Assembly (NCBI RefSeq): GCF_008935075.1
Contig: NZ_CP044545.1
Location: forward strand, 1,267,501 to 1,331,500
Reading direction: 5' to 3'
Length of the DNA stretch: 64,000 bases
From: Pradoshia sp. D12
GTDB lineage: Bacteria; Bacillota; Bacilli; Bacillales; Pradoshiaceae
Of this stretch, positions 27,406 to 34,705 are shown in pieces; within the stretch, counting starts at the first letter, position 1, and every line of letters starts with the position of its first letter. The translations under genes were made by a program, and so were the position numbers. The notes beneath the pieces were generated by a model that saw only the letters and a list, made by a program, of their open reading frames with translations, made no database searches and had not been told where the DNA came from.

Positions 27406-28335
27406 ATGACTATTTATATTGATGCCATTTGGTTTCTCAATTGGGTCTTTGATACAAGTATATTAGTGTGGACTGCGGTTTTACTAAAAAACCAAATAAA
27501 ATGGATTAGAATGCTAGCTGGAGGATTAGTGGGATCTATGGTTGTTTGGCTATATATCACACCCTTTTCCTATTTAGCTGATCAAATTTGGCTGAAAAGC
27601 ATGGTTTCTATTTTGATGGTTTTAACCGCATTTGGTTTTAGAAGTATCCGAGCATTTTTTAAAAGAGTTGTAACTTTATATGCTGTAACCTTTACAATTG
27701 GTGGAATCCTCTTAGGCAGTCACTATTTTTTTAGCTTTGAAGTGACTGAATATTTCAACGGATTCACAAGTGGAGCAGGCAGCTTCGGTGACCCGGTCAG
27801 TTGGATTTTTGTCATGATTGGATTTCCATTGGCATGGCATTTTTCAAAAAAACACATTAACATCCTTGATCTAGCCAAGTGGAATAAAGAGCAGAGGGTT
27901 ACCATGATTGTTGAAATTAATGGCGTTTCATTTGAATCAGAAGGGCTTGTTGACACAGGAAATCAATTACTCGATCCATTATCCGGTTCTCCTGTAGCAA
28001 TTATTTCACTCTATGGAAGGGAAACAATGATACCTGCGTCTGTATCCAAGTTAATTGACAAAGGGATCCAGAATTTGCATGGCGATTTTGCTGATTTCCC
28101 TGATGAGTGGCAAGAAAAAATGAGAATTATTCCGTGTAAGGTTGTTGGGAATGACAGTCAATTGTTAATTGCATTTAAACCAGATGTCCTATCCATTAAA
28201 GTAGCCAATGAATGTCGTGAGGTTCAAAAATGTTTAATTTCTTTTACCATGCAGCAATTATCAGGAGAAGGGCTTTTCGATTCCATTGTTCATCCAAAAA
28301 TGGTACCGGCCGGTGATTCAGCATCTGCCTCTTAA
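27406..28335 (+). CDS. spoIIGA: Pro-SigE processing peptidase SpoIIGA
   Basis: A 309-residue membrane aspartic protease, identical in length to the B. subtilis protein. The N-terminal half has about five transmembrane helices and sits in the septal membrane. The C-terminal half has the retroviral-type catalytic motif LVDTGNQLLDP with Asp183. In B. subtilis it cleaves pro-SigE after the forespore signal SpoIIR arrives. ATG 27406 gives the family start MTIYIDAIWFLNW; the frame is open upstream but crosses the promoter. sigE follows 67 nt downstream in the same operon. Confidence 0.94.
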   Translation: MTIYIDAIWFLNWVFDTSILVWTAVLLKNQIKWIRMLAGGLVGSMVVWLYITPFSYLADQIWLKSMVSILMVLTAFGFRSIRAFFKRVVTLYAVTFTIGGILLGSHYFFSFEVTEYFNGFTSGAGSFGDPVSWIFVMIGFPLAWHFSKKHINILDLAKWNKEQRVTMIVEINGVSFESEGLVDTGNQLLDPLSGSPVAIISLYGRETMIPASVSKLIDKGIQNLHGDFADFPDEWQEKMRIIPCKVVGNDSQLLIAFKPDVLSIKVANECREVQKCLISFTMQQLSGEGLFDSIVHPKMVPAGDSASAS

Positions 28336-28402
28336 TGTAATAATCACTATACTCATTTCAGGAAGAAAATAGACGTTGAGGATTAGGAAAGGGGTTAAAC
28401 AA

Positions 28403-29122
28403 TTGAGAAATTTCCGCTTTAGACTATCCTATTATTGGACAAAAGTTTTAGTTAAATTAAAGCTTAAGTCAGATGAAGTGTATTATATTGGCGGCAGTGA
28501 GGCTCTTCCACCGCCACTCAGTAAGGAAGAGGAAGAAATATTAATTCATAAACTGCCTGCTGGAGATGAAACAGCAAGATCTATGCTAATTGAACGAAAT
28601 CTTCGTTTAGTTGTATACATAGCACGTAAATTTGAGAATACAGGTATTAACATTGAAGATTTAATCAGTATTGGCACAATCGGCCTTATTAAAGCAGTAA
28701 ATACCTTTAATCCTGAAAAGAAAATAAAGCTGGCAACATATGCATCAAGATGTATAGAAAACGAAATTTTAATGTATTTACGACGGAATAGTAAAACACG
28801 TTCCGAAGTCTCATTCGATGAACCGCTGAATATTGATTGGGATGGGAATGAATTGCTTTTATCAGATGTATTGGGCACAGATGATGATATCATCACAAAA
28901 AACTTAGAGACAAGTATTGATAAAAAACTTTTGGCTAAAGCACTGGAACAATTGAATGATCGGGAAAAGCAGATTATGGAACTAAGATTTGGCTTGGTTG
29001 GAGGGGAGGAAAAAACACAAAAGGATGTTGCTGATTTACTGGGGATATCGCAATCCTATATCTCCCGTCTTGAGAAGCGAATTATAAAAAGGCTTAGAAA
29101 AGAATTTAATAAAATGGTTTAA
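28403..29122 (+). CDS. sigE: RNA polymerase sporulation sigma factor SigE (precursor)
   Basis: A 239-residue mother-cell sigma factor, the same length as in B. subtilis. The first 27-29 residues form the pro-sequence, a basic amphipathic segment ending before the conserved [18 protein letters not shown] cleavage region. Region 2 includes [12 protein letters not shown] and [14 protein letters not shown]. Region 4 has the helix-turn-helix [23 protein letters not shown] 28403 is chosen because GGAAAGGGG precedes it by 8 nt and the length fits; an in-frame TTG at 28376 would lengthen the pro-sequence. Transcription is from the spoIIGA promoter. Confidence 0.95.
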   Translation: MRNFRFRLSYYWTKVLVKLKLKSDEVYYIGGSEALPPPLSKEEEEILIHKLPAGDETARSMLIERNLRLVVYIARKFENTGINIEDLISIGTIGLIKAVNTFNPEKKIKLATYASRCIENEILMYLRRNSKTRSEVSFDEPLNIDWDGNELLLSDVLGTDDDIITKNLETSIDKKLLAKALEQLNDREKQIMELRFGLVGGEEKTQKDVADLLGISQSYISRLEKRIIKRLRKEFNKMV

Positions 29123-29210
29123 GGAAGGTGTAAAAAATATTTAGTCGTATAAAAGCTTTATGAAATCAGGGATTTTTCATTTAGTCACTATACGGAAATA
29201 ATTTTCATAT

Positions 29211-29239
29211 GCATATAATTCCCTCCCGCGGAGATACTT
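29211..29239 (+). promoter_or_regulatory. SigF (forespore) promoter of sigG
   Basis: GGAGATACTT at 29230-29239 is a full match to the SigF -10 consensus GGNNANAMTW. The -35 GCATA (29211-29215) matches GYWTA, with a 14-bp spacer. The predicted start, near 29246, lies downstream of the CCCTCC that can pair with the sigG ribosome site. Confidence 0.75.
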
Positions 29240-29269
29240 TACTTTGTACAGCAGCTCCTGCTAGGAGGG
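29221..29269 (+). promoter_or_regulatory. Inverted repeat that can hide the sigG ribosome site
   Basis: CCCTCC (29221-29226) is complementary to GGAGGG (29264-29269), the sigG SD. Between them AGCAG-CTC-CTGCT (29250-29262) forms a small hairpin that would bring the arms together. Only transcripts begun upstream (sigE read-through) carry the CCCTCC arm. Confidence 0.6.
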
Positions 29270-29275
29270 AATGGA

Positions 29276-30052
29276 TTGACACGAAACAAAGTAGAAATAT
29301 GTGGTGTGGATACATCAAAATTACCTGTTTTAAAAAATGATGAAATGCGAGAGTTGTTTAAACAGATGCAATCTGGAGAATCATCATCAGCACGGGAGAA
29401 GTTGGTTAACGGTAATCTTAGACTTGTCCTAAGTGTCATTCAGCGCTTTAATAACAGAGGTGAGTATGTTGATGACCTCTTCCAGGTTGGATGCATTGGT
29501 TTAATGAAATCGATTGACAACTTTGACTTAAGTCAGAATGTAAAATTTTCTACGTATGCTGTTCCAATGATTATTGGGGAAATTCGCCGTTATTTACGGG
29601 ATAATAACCCGATTAGGGTTTCCAGATCGTTGAGAGATATTGCATACAAGGCTTTACAGGTCAGAGAGAGACTGATGAGTGAAACATCGAGAGAACCGAC
29701 ATCTGAAGAAATTGCAAAAGCTCTTGATGTTACGTATGAAGAGGTAGTATTCGCACTAGATGCAATCCAGGACCCAGTGTCATTATTTGAACCTATCTAC
29801 AATGATGGAGGCGATCCAATTTTTGTAATGGATCAGCTCAGTGATGAGAAGAGTAAAGATAGCACATGGATTAATGAGATTGCATTAAAAGATGGCATGC
29901 GCAGGTTAAATGAGCGTGAGAAAATGATCCTTAAGAAACGTTTCTTCCAAGGGAAAACGCAAATGGAAGTTGCTGAGGAAATCGGAATTTCACAGGCACA
30001 GGTATCCCGCTTGGAAAAAGCGGCTATTCGCCAAATGAATAAAAATATCTAG
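29276..30052 (+). CDS. sigG: RNA polymerase sporulation sigma factor SigG (late forespore)
   Basis: A 258-residue SigB/F/G-class sigma factor. The N-terminus TRNKVEICGVDTSKLPVLKN is nearly invariant in SigG and includes the anti-sigma-sensitive region. Region 2 (NGNLRLVLSVIQRFNNRGEY, QVGCIGLMKSIDNFD), region 3 and the region 4 helix-turn-helix (TQMEVAEEIGISQAQVSRLE) are complete. The start is the poor codon TTG 29276, 6 nt after AGGAGGG; an overlapping ATG at 29271 hits a stop after one further codon. It controls late forespore genes after engulfment. The SigF promoter and leader hairpin are listed separately. Confidence 0.96.
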   Translation: MTRNKVEICGVDTSKLPVLKNDEMRELFKQMQSGESSSAREKLVNGNLRLVLSVIQRFNNRGEYVDDLFQVGCIGLMKSIDNFDLSQNVKFSTYAVPMIIGEIRRYLRDNNPIRVSRSLRDIAYKALQVRERLMSETSREPTSEEIAKALDVTYEEVVFALDAIQDPVSLFEPIYNDGGDPIFVMDQLSDEKSKDSTWINEIALKDGMRRLNEREKMILKKRFFQGKTQMEVAEEIGISQAQVSRLEKAAIRQMNKNI

Positions 30053-30372
30053 CTGCTGATTAATGAACTTATAATTAAATATGTATTGCCTTTAAGCTAT
30101 CCTCATTTGCAGGATAGTTTTTATTTATATTAGGCCAATTTATTATAGCAGAGTCTTCATTCCTATTTAAAAGAGGGGAACTCAAAATTCTTGCATCACC
30201 AGCATCTGTTTTTTATGGTTTTGTAGATAGCCAGATATGAAAGAAACTAAATCCTTTTCTTATAACGTTCAAGATTTGATGGATAGGAGGGCGTTCCAGA
30301 GAGAAGTTCTTTATTGTTCTTTCCATTCATATAATGCCTGTAACTACAGATCCCGAGTGGAGGAGATAGAGT
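30053..30372. other. Spacer between sigG and ylmC
   Basis: This 320-bp stretch holds the sigG terminator at 30097-30125. The rest has no credible gene; in B. subtilis the ABC-ATPase gene ylmA lies here. TATAAT at 30330-30335 has no good -35 for SigA and I could not fit a SigG or SigK consensus with confidence. Confidence 0.65.
30097..30125 (+). terminator. Terminator after sigG
   Basis: The stem CTATCCT / AGGATAG (30097-30103 and 30111-30117) with a 7-nt loop is followed by TTTTTATTT. Confidence 0.8.
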
Positions 30373-30624
30373 ATGATTAAAATTTCTGAGTTACAAGTCA
30401 AAGATATCGTAAATACATTCGACGGAAAACGATTGGGAAATGTTGAAGATATTGAAATTAATCTAAGTACTGGGAAAATAGAAAGTATAACGGTAGCAAA
30501 CAGTAAAATGCTTTCGTTTTTAAATAAAGAGGAAGACACTGTCATTCCGTGGTATAAAATTAAAATGATTGGAGAAGATGTGATTCTTGTGGAATACAAG
30601 GGATACGGAAGTTTTAATGATTAG
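30373..30624 (+). CDS. ylmC: YlmC/YmxH family PRC-barrel sporulation protein
   Basis: An 83-residue single PRC-barrel-like domain protein (begins MIKISELQVKDIVN, with RLGNVEDIEIN typical of the fold). YlmC/YmxH proteins are listed as sporulation-associated but have no established biochemical role. ATG 30373 follows GTGGAGGAG by about 8 nt. It heads the ylmCDE-sepF-ylmG-ylmH series, with only 57 nt to the ylmD start. Confidence 0.88.
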   Translation: MIKISELQVKDIVNTFDGKRLGNVEDIEINLSTGKIESITVANSKMLSFLNKEEDTVIPWYKIKMIGEDVILVEYKGYGSFND

Positions 30625-30681
30625 AAGAAGAAAATTATGCGGGATTGTGATAAAATGAAAGAAAAATCGAGGGGTATTAGC

Positions 30682-31503
30682 TTGGAACCATTTGTTCAGT
30701 TTTCCGAATCATTTATGTCGATAAAAGGTTGGAAGGATTGGCATCCGAATTTATTGGCGGGATTTACTACGAAGAACGGAGGCATCAGCGATTTTCCGTT
30801 TCAGTCGATGAATACAGCTTTTCACGTCTTTGATTTAGATGGAAAAGTAATAGAAAACAGGCGTATTCTAGCTGACCAGCTCCATTTTCCTGTTGAAAGA
30901 TGGGTTGGAGCTGAGCAGACGCATGAAGCGTCTATTTTGAAAATTGACAAAAGTCATGCCGGGCTTGGTGCTATAGATTATAAAACAGCATTAAAAGCAA
31001 CGGATGGTTTATATACAAAAGAAAGCGGAATATTATTGACGCTTTGTTTTGCAGATTGTGTACCCGTATATTTTATGGCGCCTAACCATCATTTGATTGG
31101 GATTGTACATGCAGGCTGGAAGGGGACGGTTGCTGGCATAGGTTCATCTATGATTGATATCTGGAGACAGGATGAAGGTGTTCAGCCTGAAGAGATATAT
31201 GCTGCAATAGGGCCATCTATTTGCCAAAACTGTTATACGGTCGACAAAAAAGTAATTAACTATTTAGAGGTTATACTAGAAGAACAGACAAAAACCGCTT
31301 ATAATCAAATTACGGAGAATCAATATCAGCTTGATTTAAAGCTGGCGAATGCTTTAATTCTTCAGAAAGCCGGTATTTTACCAGAGAATATTATGACAAC
31401 TGGTTTTTGTACAAGTTGTGATGATTCTTACTTTTTTTCTCACCGACGTGATGAGGGGAAAACTGGTCGAATGTTGGGGTTAATCGGCTGGAAGGAGGAG
31501 TAG
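30682..31503 (+). CDS. ylmD: YlmD: LACC1/YfiH-family purine nucleoside phosphorylase (formerly polyphenol oxidase)
   Basis: A 273-residue protein of the YfiH/LACC1 family. The metal and active-site residues are in CFADCVPVYF and IVHAGWKGTVAGI, and the family end motif GFCTSCDDSYFFSHRRD is present. Members cleave or deaminate purine nucleosides with a bound zinc; older annotation as a multicopper laccase is probably wrong. The start is uncertain: TTG 30682 follows GAGGGG by 7 nt and matches the B. subtilis start EPF; in-frame ATG codons at 30637 and 30655 have poorer sites. ylmE follows 4 nt downstream. Confidence 0.88.
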   Translation: MEPFVQFSESFMSIKGWKDWHPNLLAGFTTKNGGISDFPFQSMNTAFHVFDLDGKVIENRRILADQLHFPVERWVGAEQTHEASILKIDKSHAGLGAIDYKTALKATDGLYTKESGILLTLCFADCVPVYFMAPNHHLIGIVHAGWKGTVAGIGSSMIDIWRQDEGVQPEEIYAAIGPSICQNCYTVDKKVINYLEVILEEQTKTAYNQITENQYQLDLKLANALILQKAGILPENIMTTGFCTSCDDSYFFSHRRDEGKTGRMLGLIGWKEE

Positions 31504-31507
31504 GATA

Positions 31508-32182
31508 TTGGAAGTGACGGAAAACCTGCAAATCATTCATGAAAAAATCGAGAGTGCTGCAAAACGTGCAGGTCGTAATCCACAAGATATACAAATAATT
31601 GCTGTTACAAAATATGTTTCAACAAAACGTGCTCTAGAAGCCTATAAAGCCGGAATTAAAAACTTTGGTGAAAACCGCTCGGAAGGATTAATAGCCAAGC
31701 AAGAGGGTATAAAAGAACGACCAGTTTGGCATTTTATCGGTTCGCTTCAAACGAGAAAGGTAAAAACGATCATAAATCGTGTGGACGTTCTACATTCTCT
31801 TGATCGCTTATCATTGGCTGAAGAAATAGAAAAGAGAGCCACGCGCCCGATTGACTGTTTTGTTCAGATAAATGTAAGCGGAGAAGATACTAAACATGGA
31901 ATACAGCCTCAGGTTGCAATTGAGTTTGTACAACAGCTTGCTGAATTTGAAAAAATTAGGGTAATGGGACTTATGACGATGGCTCCTTTCACAGATGATG
32001 AAGAAGAAATACGTACTTGTTTCCGTAAACTCAAAGAATTGCAAGTAGTGATACAAAATATGAAGTTGCCCAATGCCCCATGCACAGAACTCTCAATGGG
32101 CATGTCTAATGACTATGAAATCGCCATTGAAGAGGGTGCAACCATGGTTAGAATCGGAACTGCCTTGGTAGGGAATGAATAA
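31508..32182 (+). CDS. ylmE: YggS/PLPBP family pyridoxal phosphate homeostasis protein YlmE
   Basis: A 224-residue alanine-racemase-fold (type III) PLP-binding protein. The PLP lysine is Lys35 in AVTKYV; KNFGENRSE, WHFIGSLQTRKVK and the C-terminal LSMGMSNDYEIAIEEGATMVRIG motifs are all conserved. It is thought to buffer free PLP rather than catalyse a racemisation. TTG 31508 lies 7 nt after AAGGAGGAG. In many bacteria this gene is next to sepF and ylmG, as here. Confidence 0.93.
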   Translation: MEVTENLQIIHEKIESAAKRAGRNPQDIQIIAVTKYVSTKRALEAYKAGIKNFGENRSEGLIAKQEGIKERPVWHFIGSLQTRKVKTIINRVDVLHSLDRLSLAEEIEKRATRPIDCFVQINVSGEDTKHGIQPQVAIEFVQQLAEFEKIRVMGLMTMAPFTDDEEEIRTCFRKLKELQVVIQNMKLPNAPCTELSMGMSNDYEIAIEEGATMVRIGTALVGNE

Positions 32183-32198
32183 AAGAGAGGTGTAAATG

Positions 32199-32642
32199 AT
32201 GTCAATCGTATCAAAAATGAAAACGTTCTTTGCACTCGAGGATGAAGAATATGAGTATGAGGAACAATATGTTGAAGAAGAAAAAGTTCCGGCAAAAGTG
32301 AATAAACATGATCAGCAGCAAAAACAACAAAATATAGTGAGTCTTCAAAGCATACAGAAATCTTCTAAGTTAGTATTGCTGGAACCAAGAGCGTATGCAG
32401 ATGCTCAGGAGATTGCCGACCATTTAAAAAATCGCCGTGGGGTTGTTGTGAATTTACAAAGGATTTCACCAGACCAGGCTAGAAGAATTGTTGACTTTTT
32501 AAGTGGGACAGTCTATGCAATCGGTGGGGATATTCAGCGTATCGGGTCAAATATATTCTTATGTACCCCTGATAATGTTGATGTTTCAGGTTCCATCTCT
32601 GGATATGCTCAAGAAGATGAACTGGAGGATATAAGGTGGTAA
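32199..32642 (+). CDS. sepF: Cell division protein SepF
   Basis: A 147-residue FtsZ-binding protein. It has an N-terminal amphipathic membrane helix ([13 protein letters not shown]), an acidic linker rich in Glu and Tyr, a Lys/Gln-rich stretch, and a compact C-terminal domain with [18 protein letters not shown] and [17 protein letters not shown]. SepF tethers FtsZ to the membrane in parallel to FtsA and polymerises into rings. ATG 32199 is preferred over ATG 32196 by spacing from GAGAGGTG. It lies between ylmE and ylmG. Confidence 0.95.
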   Translation: MSIVSKMKTFFALEDEEYEYEEQYVEEEKVPAKVNKHDQQQKQQNIVSLQSIQKSSKLVLLEPRAYADAQEIADHLKNRRGVVVNLQRISPDQARRIVDFLSGTVYAIGGDIQRIGSNIFLCTPDNVDVSGSISGYAQEDELEDIRW

Positions 32643-32649
32643 GTAAATA

Positions 32650-32910
32650 ATGGATATATTTTTTTATATACTTTATAAAGCAGTAGATATATATTCCTGG
32701 GCCTTAATTATTTACATATTAATGTCGTGGTTTCCAAATGCAAGGGATACAGGAATTGGAATGTTTTTAGCACGCATATGTGAGCCGTTTTTGGAACCAT
32801 TCAGGAGAATTGTACCTTCGCTCGGCATGATTGATATTTCTCCAATTATAGCGATTCTTGTGTTAAATATGGCACGAGTAGGAATCTCCGCGTTGGCAGG
32901 CATTTTTTAA
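32650..32910 (+). CDS. ylmG: YggT family membrane protein YlmG
   Basis: An 86-residue membrane protein with two transmembrane helices (about residues 3-25 and 60-82). Between them lies the conserved loop [13 protein letters not shown] and [16 protein letters not shown] typical of YggT proteins. The family affects nucleoid or membrane organisation and osmotic tolerance, with no defined activity. GGTGG in the sepF end, 13 nt upstream, serves as a poor ribosome site, so coupling to sepF is likely. A terminator follows. Confidence 0.92.
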   Translation: MDIFFYILYKAVDIYSWALIIYILMSWFPNARDTGIGMFLARICEPFLEPFRRIVPSLGMIDISPIIAILVLNMARVGISALAGIF

Positions 32911-32921
32911 GAAGAATGTTA

Positions 32922-32953
32922 GCTCCCTTTCAAAACAGGGAGCTTTTATATTT
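32922..32953 (+). terminator. Terminator between ylmG and ylmH
   Basis: The stem GCTCCCT / AGGGAGC (32922-32928 and 32937-32943) is followed by TTTTATATTTT. It leaves only ~16 bp to ylmH, so ylmH probably depends on read-through. Confidence 0.75.
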
Positions 32954-32969
32954 TAGCTGGAGGATGTAA

Positions 32970-33743
32970 ATGGATATTTATCAGCATTTTCGTCAGGAAG
33001 AAAGAGAATTTATCGATCAGGTGCTTGGATGGATTGATCAAGTGCAGGAGCAATATGCCCCTAAACTGACAGATTTTCTTGACCCCAGAGAATCAGAGAT
33101 TGTAAGGATGCTAATTGGTACAAATGGAGATGTACATGTTTCCTTTTTTGGAGGAAGCGAAGCGGCCGAGCGGCAAAGAGCGCTCCTCTATCCGGACTAT
33201 TATGAACCGCAAATCGAGGATTACGAACTGACCATTTATGAATTATTTTATTCTGCAAAATTTACGACACTGAAACATAGGCAGATTCTTGGCACGTTAA
33301 TGTCTGTTGGCTTAAAGAGAGAAAAATTTGGTGATATATGGATTGAAGGCGAGCGAGTACAATTCGTTGTTGCAAAAGATGTAGCATCCTATCTGGAGAT
33401 GAATATATCTAAAATGGGCAATGCGGGTGTAAAGTTTCAGGAAATACCTGCTGATCAGGCTATGACTGTTACGGAACAATGGAAGGAATGCCAAGTGACA
33501 GTTTCCTCCATGAGAATTGATACGATATTGTCGGCTATCGCCAATATTTCGAGGCAAAAGAGCCAAACACTCGTACAGCAGGGGCGTGTTAAGGTAAACT
33601 GGAAACAAGTCGATAATCCATCATATGAAATCAGAGAAAGTGATGTGTTATCCACTCGTGGGATAGGAAGAATGAAGATATTTTCCATTGAAGGAAAAAC
33701 AAAGAAAGATAAATGGAAAATAAAGTGTGGTATACAAAAATAA
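32970..33743 (+). CDS. ylmH: S4-domain RNA-binding protein YlmH
   Basis: A 257-residue protein with an N-terminal two-domain region and a C-terminal S4 RNA-binding domain (about residues 180-250). The S4 domain is recognised by MRIDTILSAIANISRQKSQT followed by QGRVKVNWKQV. B. subtilis YlmH has been reported to bind stalled 50S-peptidyl-tRNA complexes and to support ribosome-associated quality control. Its functional partner RqcH is encoded at 53241-54944. ATG 32970 follows GGAGGATG. Confidence 0.92.
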   Translation: MDIYQHFRQEEREFIDQVLGWIDQVQEQYAPKLTDFLDPRESEIVRMLIGTNGDVHVSFFGGSEAAERQRALLYPDYYEPQIEDYELTIYELFYSAKFTTLKHRQILGTLMSVGLKREKFGDIWIEGERVQFVVAKDVASYLEMNISKMGNAGVKFQEIPADQAMTVTEQWKECQVTVSSMRIDTILSAIANISRQKSQTLVQQGRVKVNWKQVDNPSYEIRESDVLSTRGIGRMKIFSIEGKTKKDKWKIKCGIQK

Positions 33744-33829
33744 TCAGGAATTTAGAAGGAATATCACCATTACTGTCGAAAGCATAGTATAATAATTAAG
33801 AGAAGAATCAGTATTCGGAGGTGCAGTCT

Positions 33830-34342
33830 ATGCCATTATCACCGCTAGACATACATAACAAGGAATTCGGCAGAGGATTCCGCGGTTACGATGAAGATGA
33901 AGTAAATGAGTTTCTTGACCAAATAATTAAAGATTACGAGTTGGTCCTTCGAGATAAGAAAGATCTTGAAGCTAAAGTGGAAGAGTTGGAACAACGCCTT
34001 GAGCATTTCTCCAGCATTGAGGAAACGTTGAATAAATCAATCGTCATTGCTCAGGAAGCCGGAGAAGATGTCAAACGAAATTCTCAAAAAGAGGCTAAAT
34101 TGATTATGAAGGAAGCAGAAAAAAATGCTGACCGAATTGTCAATGAGGCATTATCTAAAGCAAGAAAAATTGCTATTGAAATTGAAGACCTTAAAAAGCA
34201 ATCTAAAGTATTCAGAATGCGTTTTAAAATGCTTGTTGAAGCCCAGCTTGATTTATTAAACAGTGAAGATTGGGATAAACTTCTTAAATATGACGTGGAT
34301 GCCACTGAATTTGATATCGACCTGAATGAAGAAGAAATGTAA
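33830..34342 (+). CDS. divIVA: Cell division initiation and polar organiser protein DivIVA
   Basis: A 170-residue coiled-coil protein. The N-terminal membrane-curvature domain (LSPLDIHNKEFGRGFRGYDE, residues 3-22) and EVNEFLDQIIKDYE are classic. Two coiled coils follow (about 30-60 and 65-135) with an acidic tail. It marks cell poles and septa and anchors MinJ and, in sporulation, RacA. ATG 33830 lies 6 nt after GGAGGTG. A TATAAT at 33788-33793 is preceded by TGTCGAA, a 0A-box core, but the -35 is poor. Confidence 0.95.
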   Translation: MPLSPLDIHNKEFGRGFRGYDEDEVNEFLDQIIKDYELVLRDKKDLEAKVEELEQRLEHFSSIEETLNKSIVIAQEAGEDVKRNSQKEAKLIMKEAEKNADRIVNEALSKARKIAIEIEDLKKQSKVFRMRFKMLVEAQLDLLNSEDWDKLLKYDVDATEFDIDLNEEEM

Positions 34343-34346
34343 GGTC

Positions 34347-34376
34347 TTGACTTTATCGTAAGTTATTGAATATAAT
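34347..34376 (+). promoter_or_regulatory. SigA promoter of the ileS leader
   Basis: TTGACT (34347-34352, 5/6) and TATAAT (34371-34376) are separated by 18 bp. The -35 begins just after the divIVA stop. Confidence 0.82.
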
Positions 34377-34404
34377 ATTTTAACAAATCTATTCAAAAAA
34401 TGTT

Positions 34405-34660
34405 AAAACGAAGACGGGAACAGTACATCAGATCATACTTTTTGTAGCGAGCCGGGGAAGGTGGGAGTCCGGTAAAAGAATCTGGATGGAAGATCATCCC
34501 TGAGTCTGCTTTTGAACCCAGCTTGGCTGGCAGTAAATAGCGGCGAGTCATTCACGTTACGAATACCAAGAGGAATATTGTCAGGCAATATTCTAAAAGG
34601 GTGGTACCGCGGAAATATAGCCTTTTCGTCCCTTTACCGGGATGAAAAGGCTTTTTTGTA
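34405..34660 (+). promoter_or_regulatory. T-box riboswitch leader of ileS
   Basis: The T-box sequence AAGGGTGGTACCGCGG is at 34598-34612. Stem I includes the AG-bulge/apical-type element GCGAGCCGGGGAAGGTGGGA (34447-34466) and a likely Ile specifier ATC at 34493-34495. The terminator stem AGCCTTTTCGTCCC with its complement (34619-34652) runs into TTTTTTG. Uncharged tRNA-Ile should stabilise the antiterminator and raise ileS expression. Confidence 0.93.
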
Positions 34661-34705
34661 TTTATTTATGAAAATAGTTTAACCGAAGTTTAAGGAGTGA
34701 ATGGA

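Noticed and set aside
30277-30379. 33-codon frame before ylmC
   Set aside because: It has no ribosome site and runs into the ylmC start in another frame.
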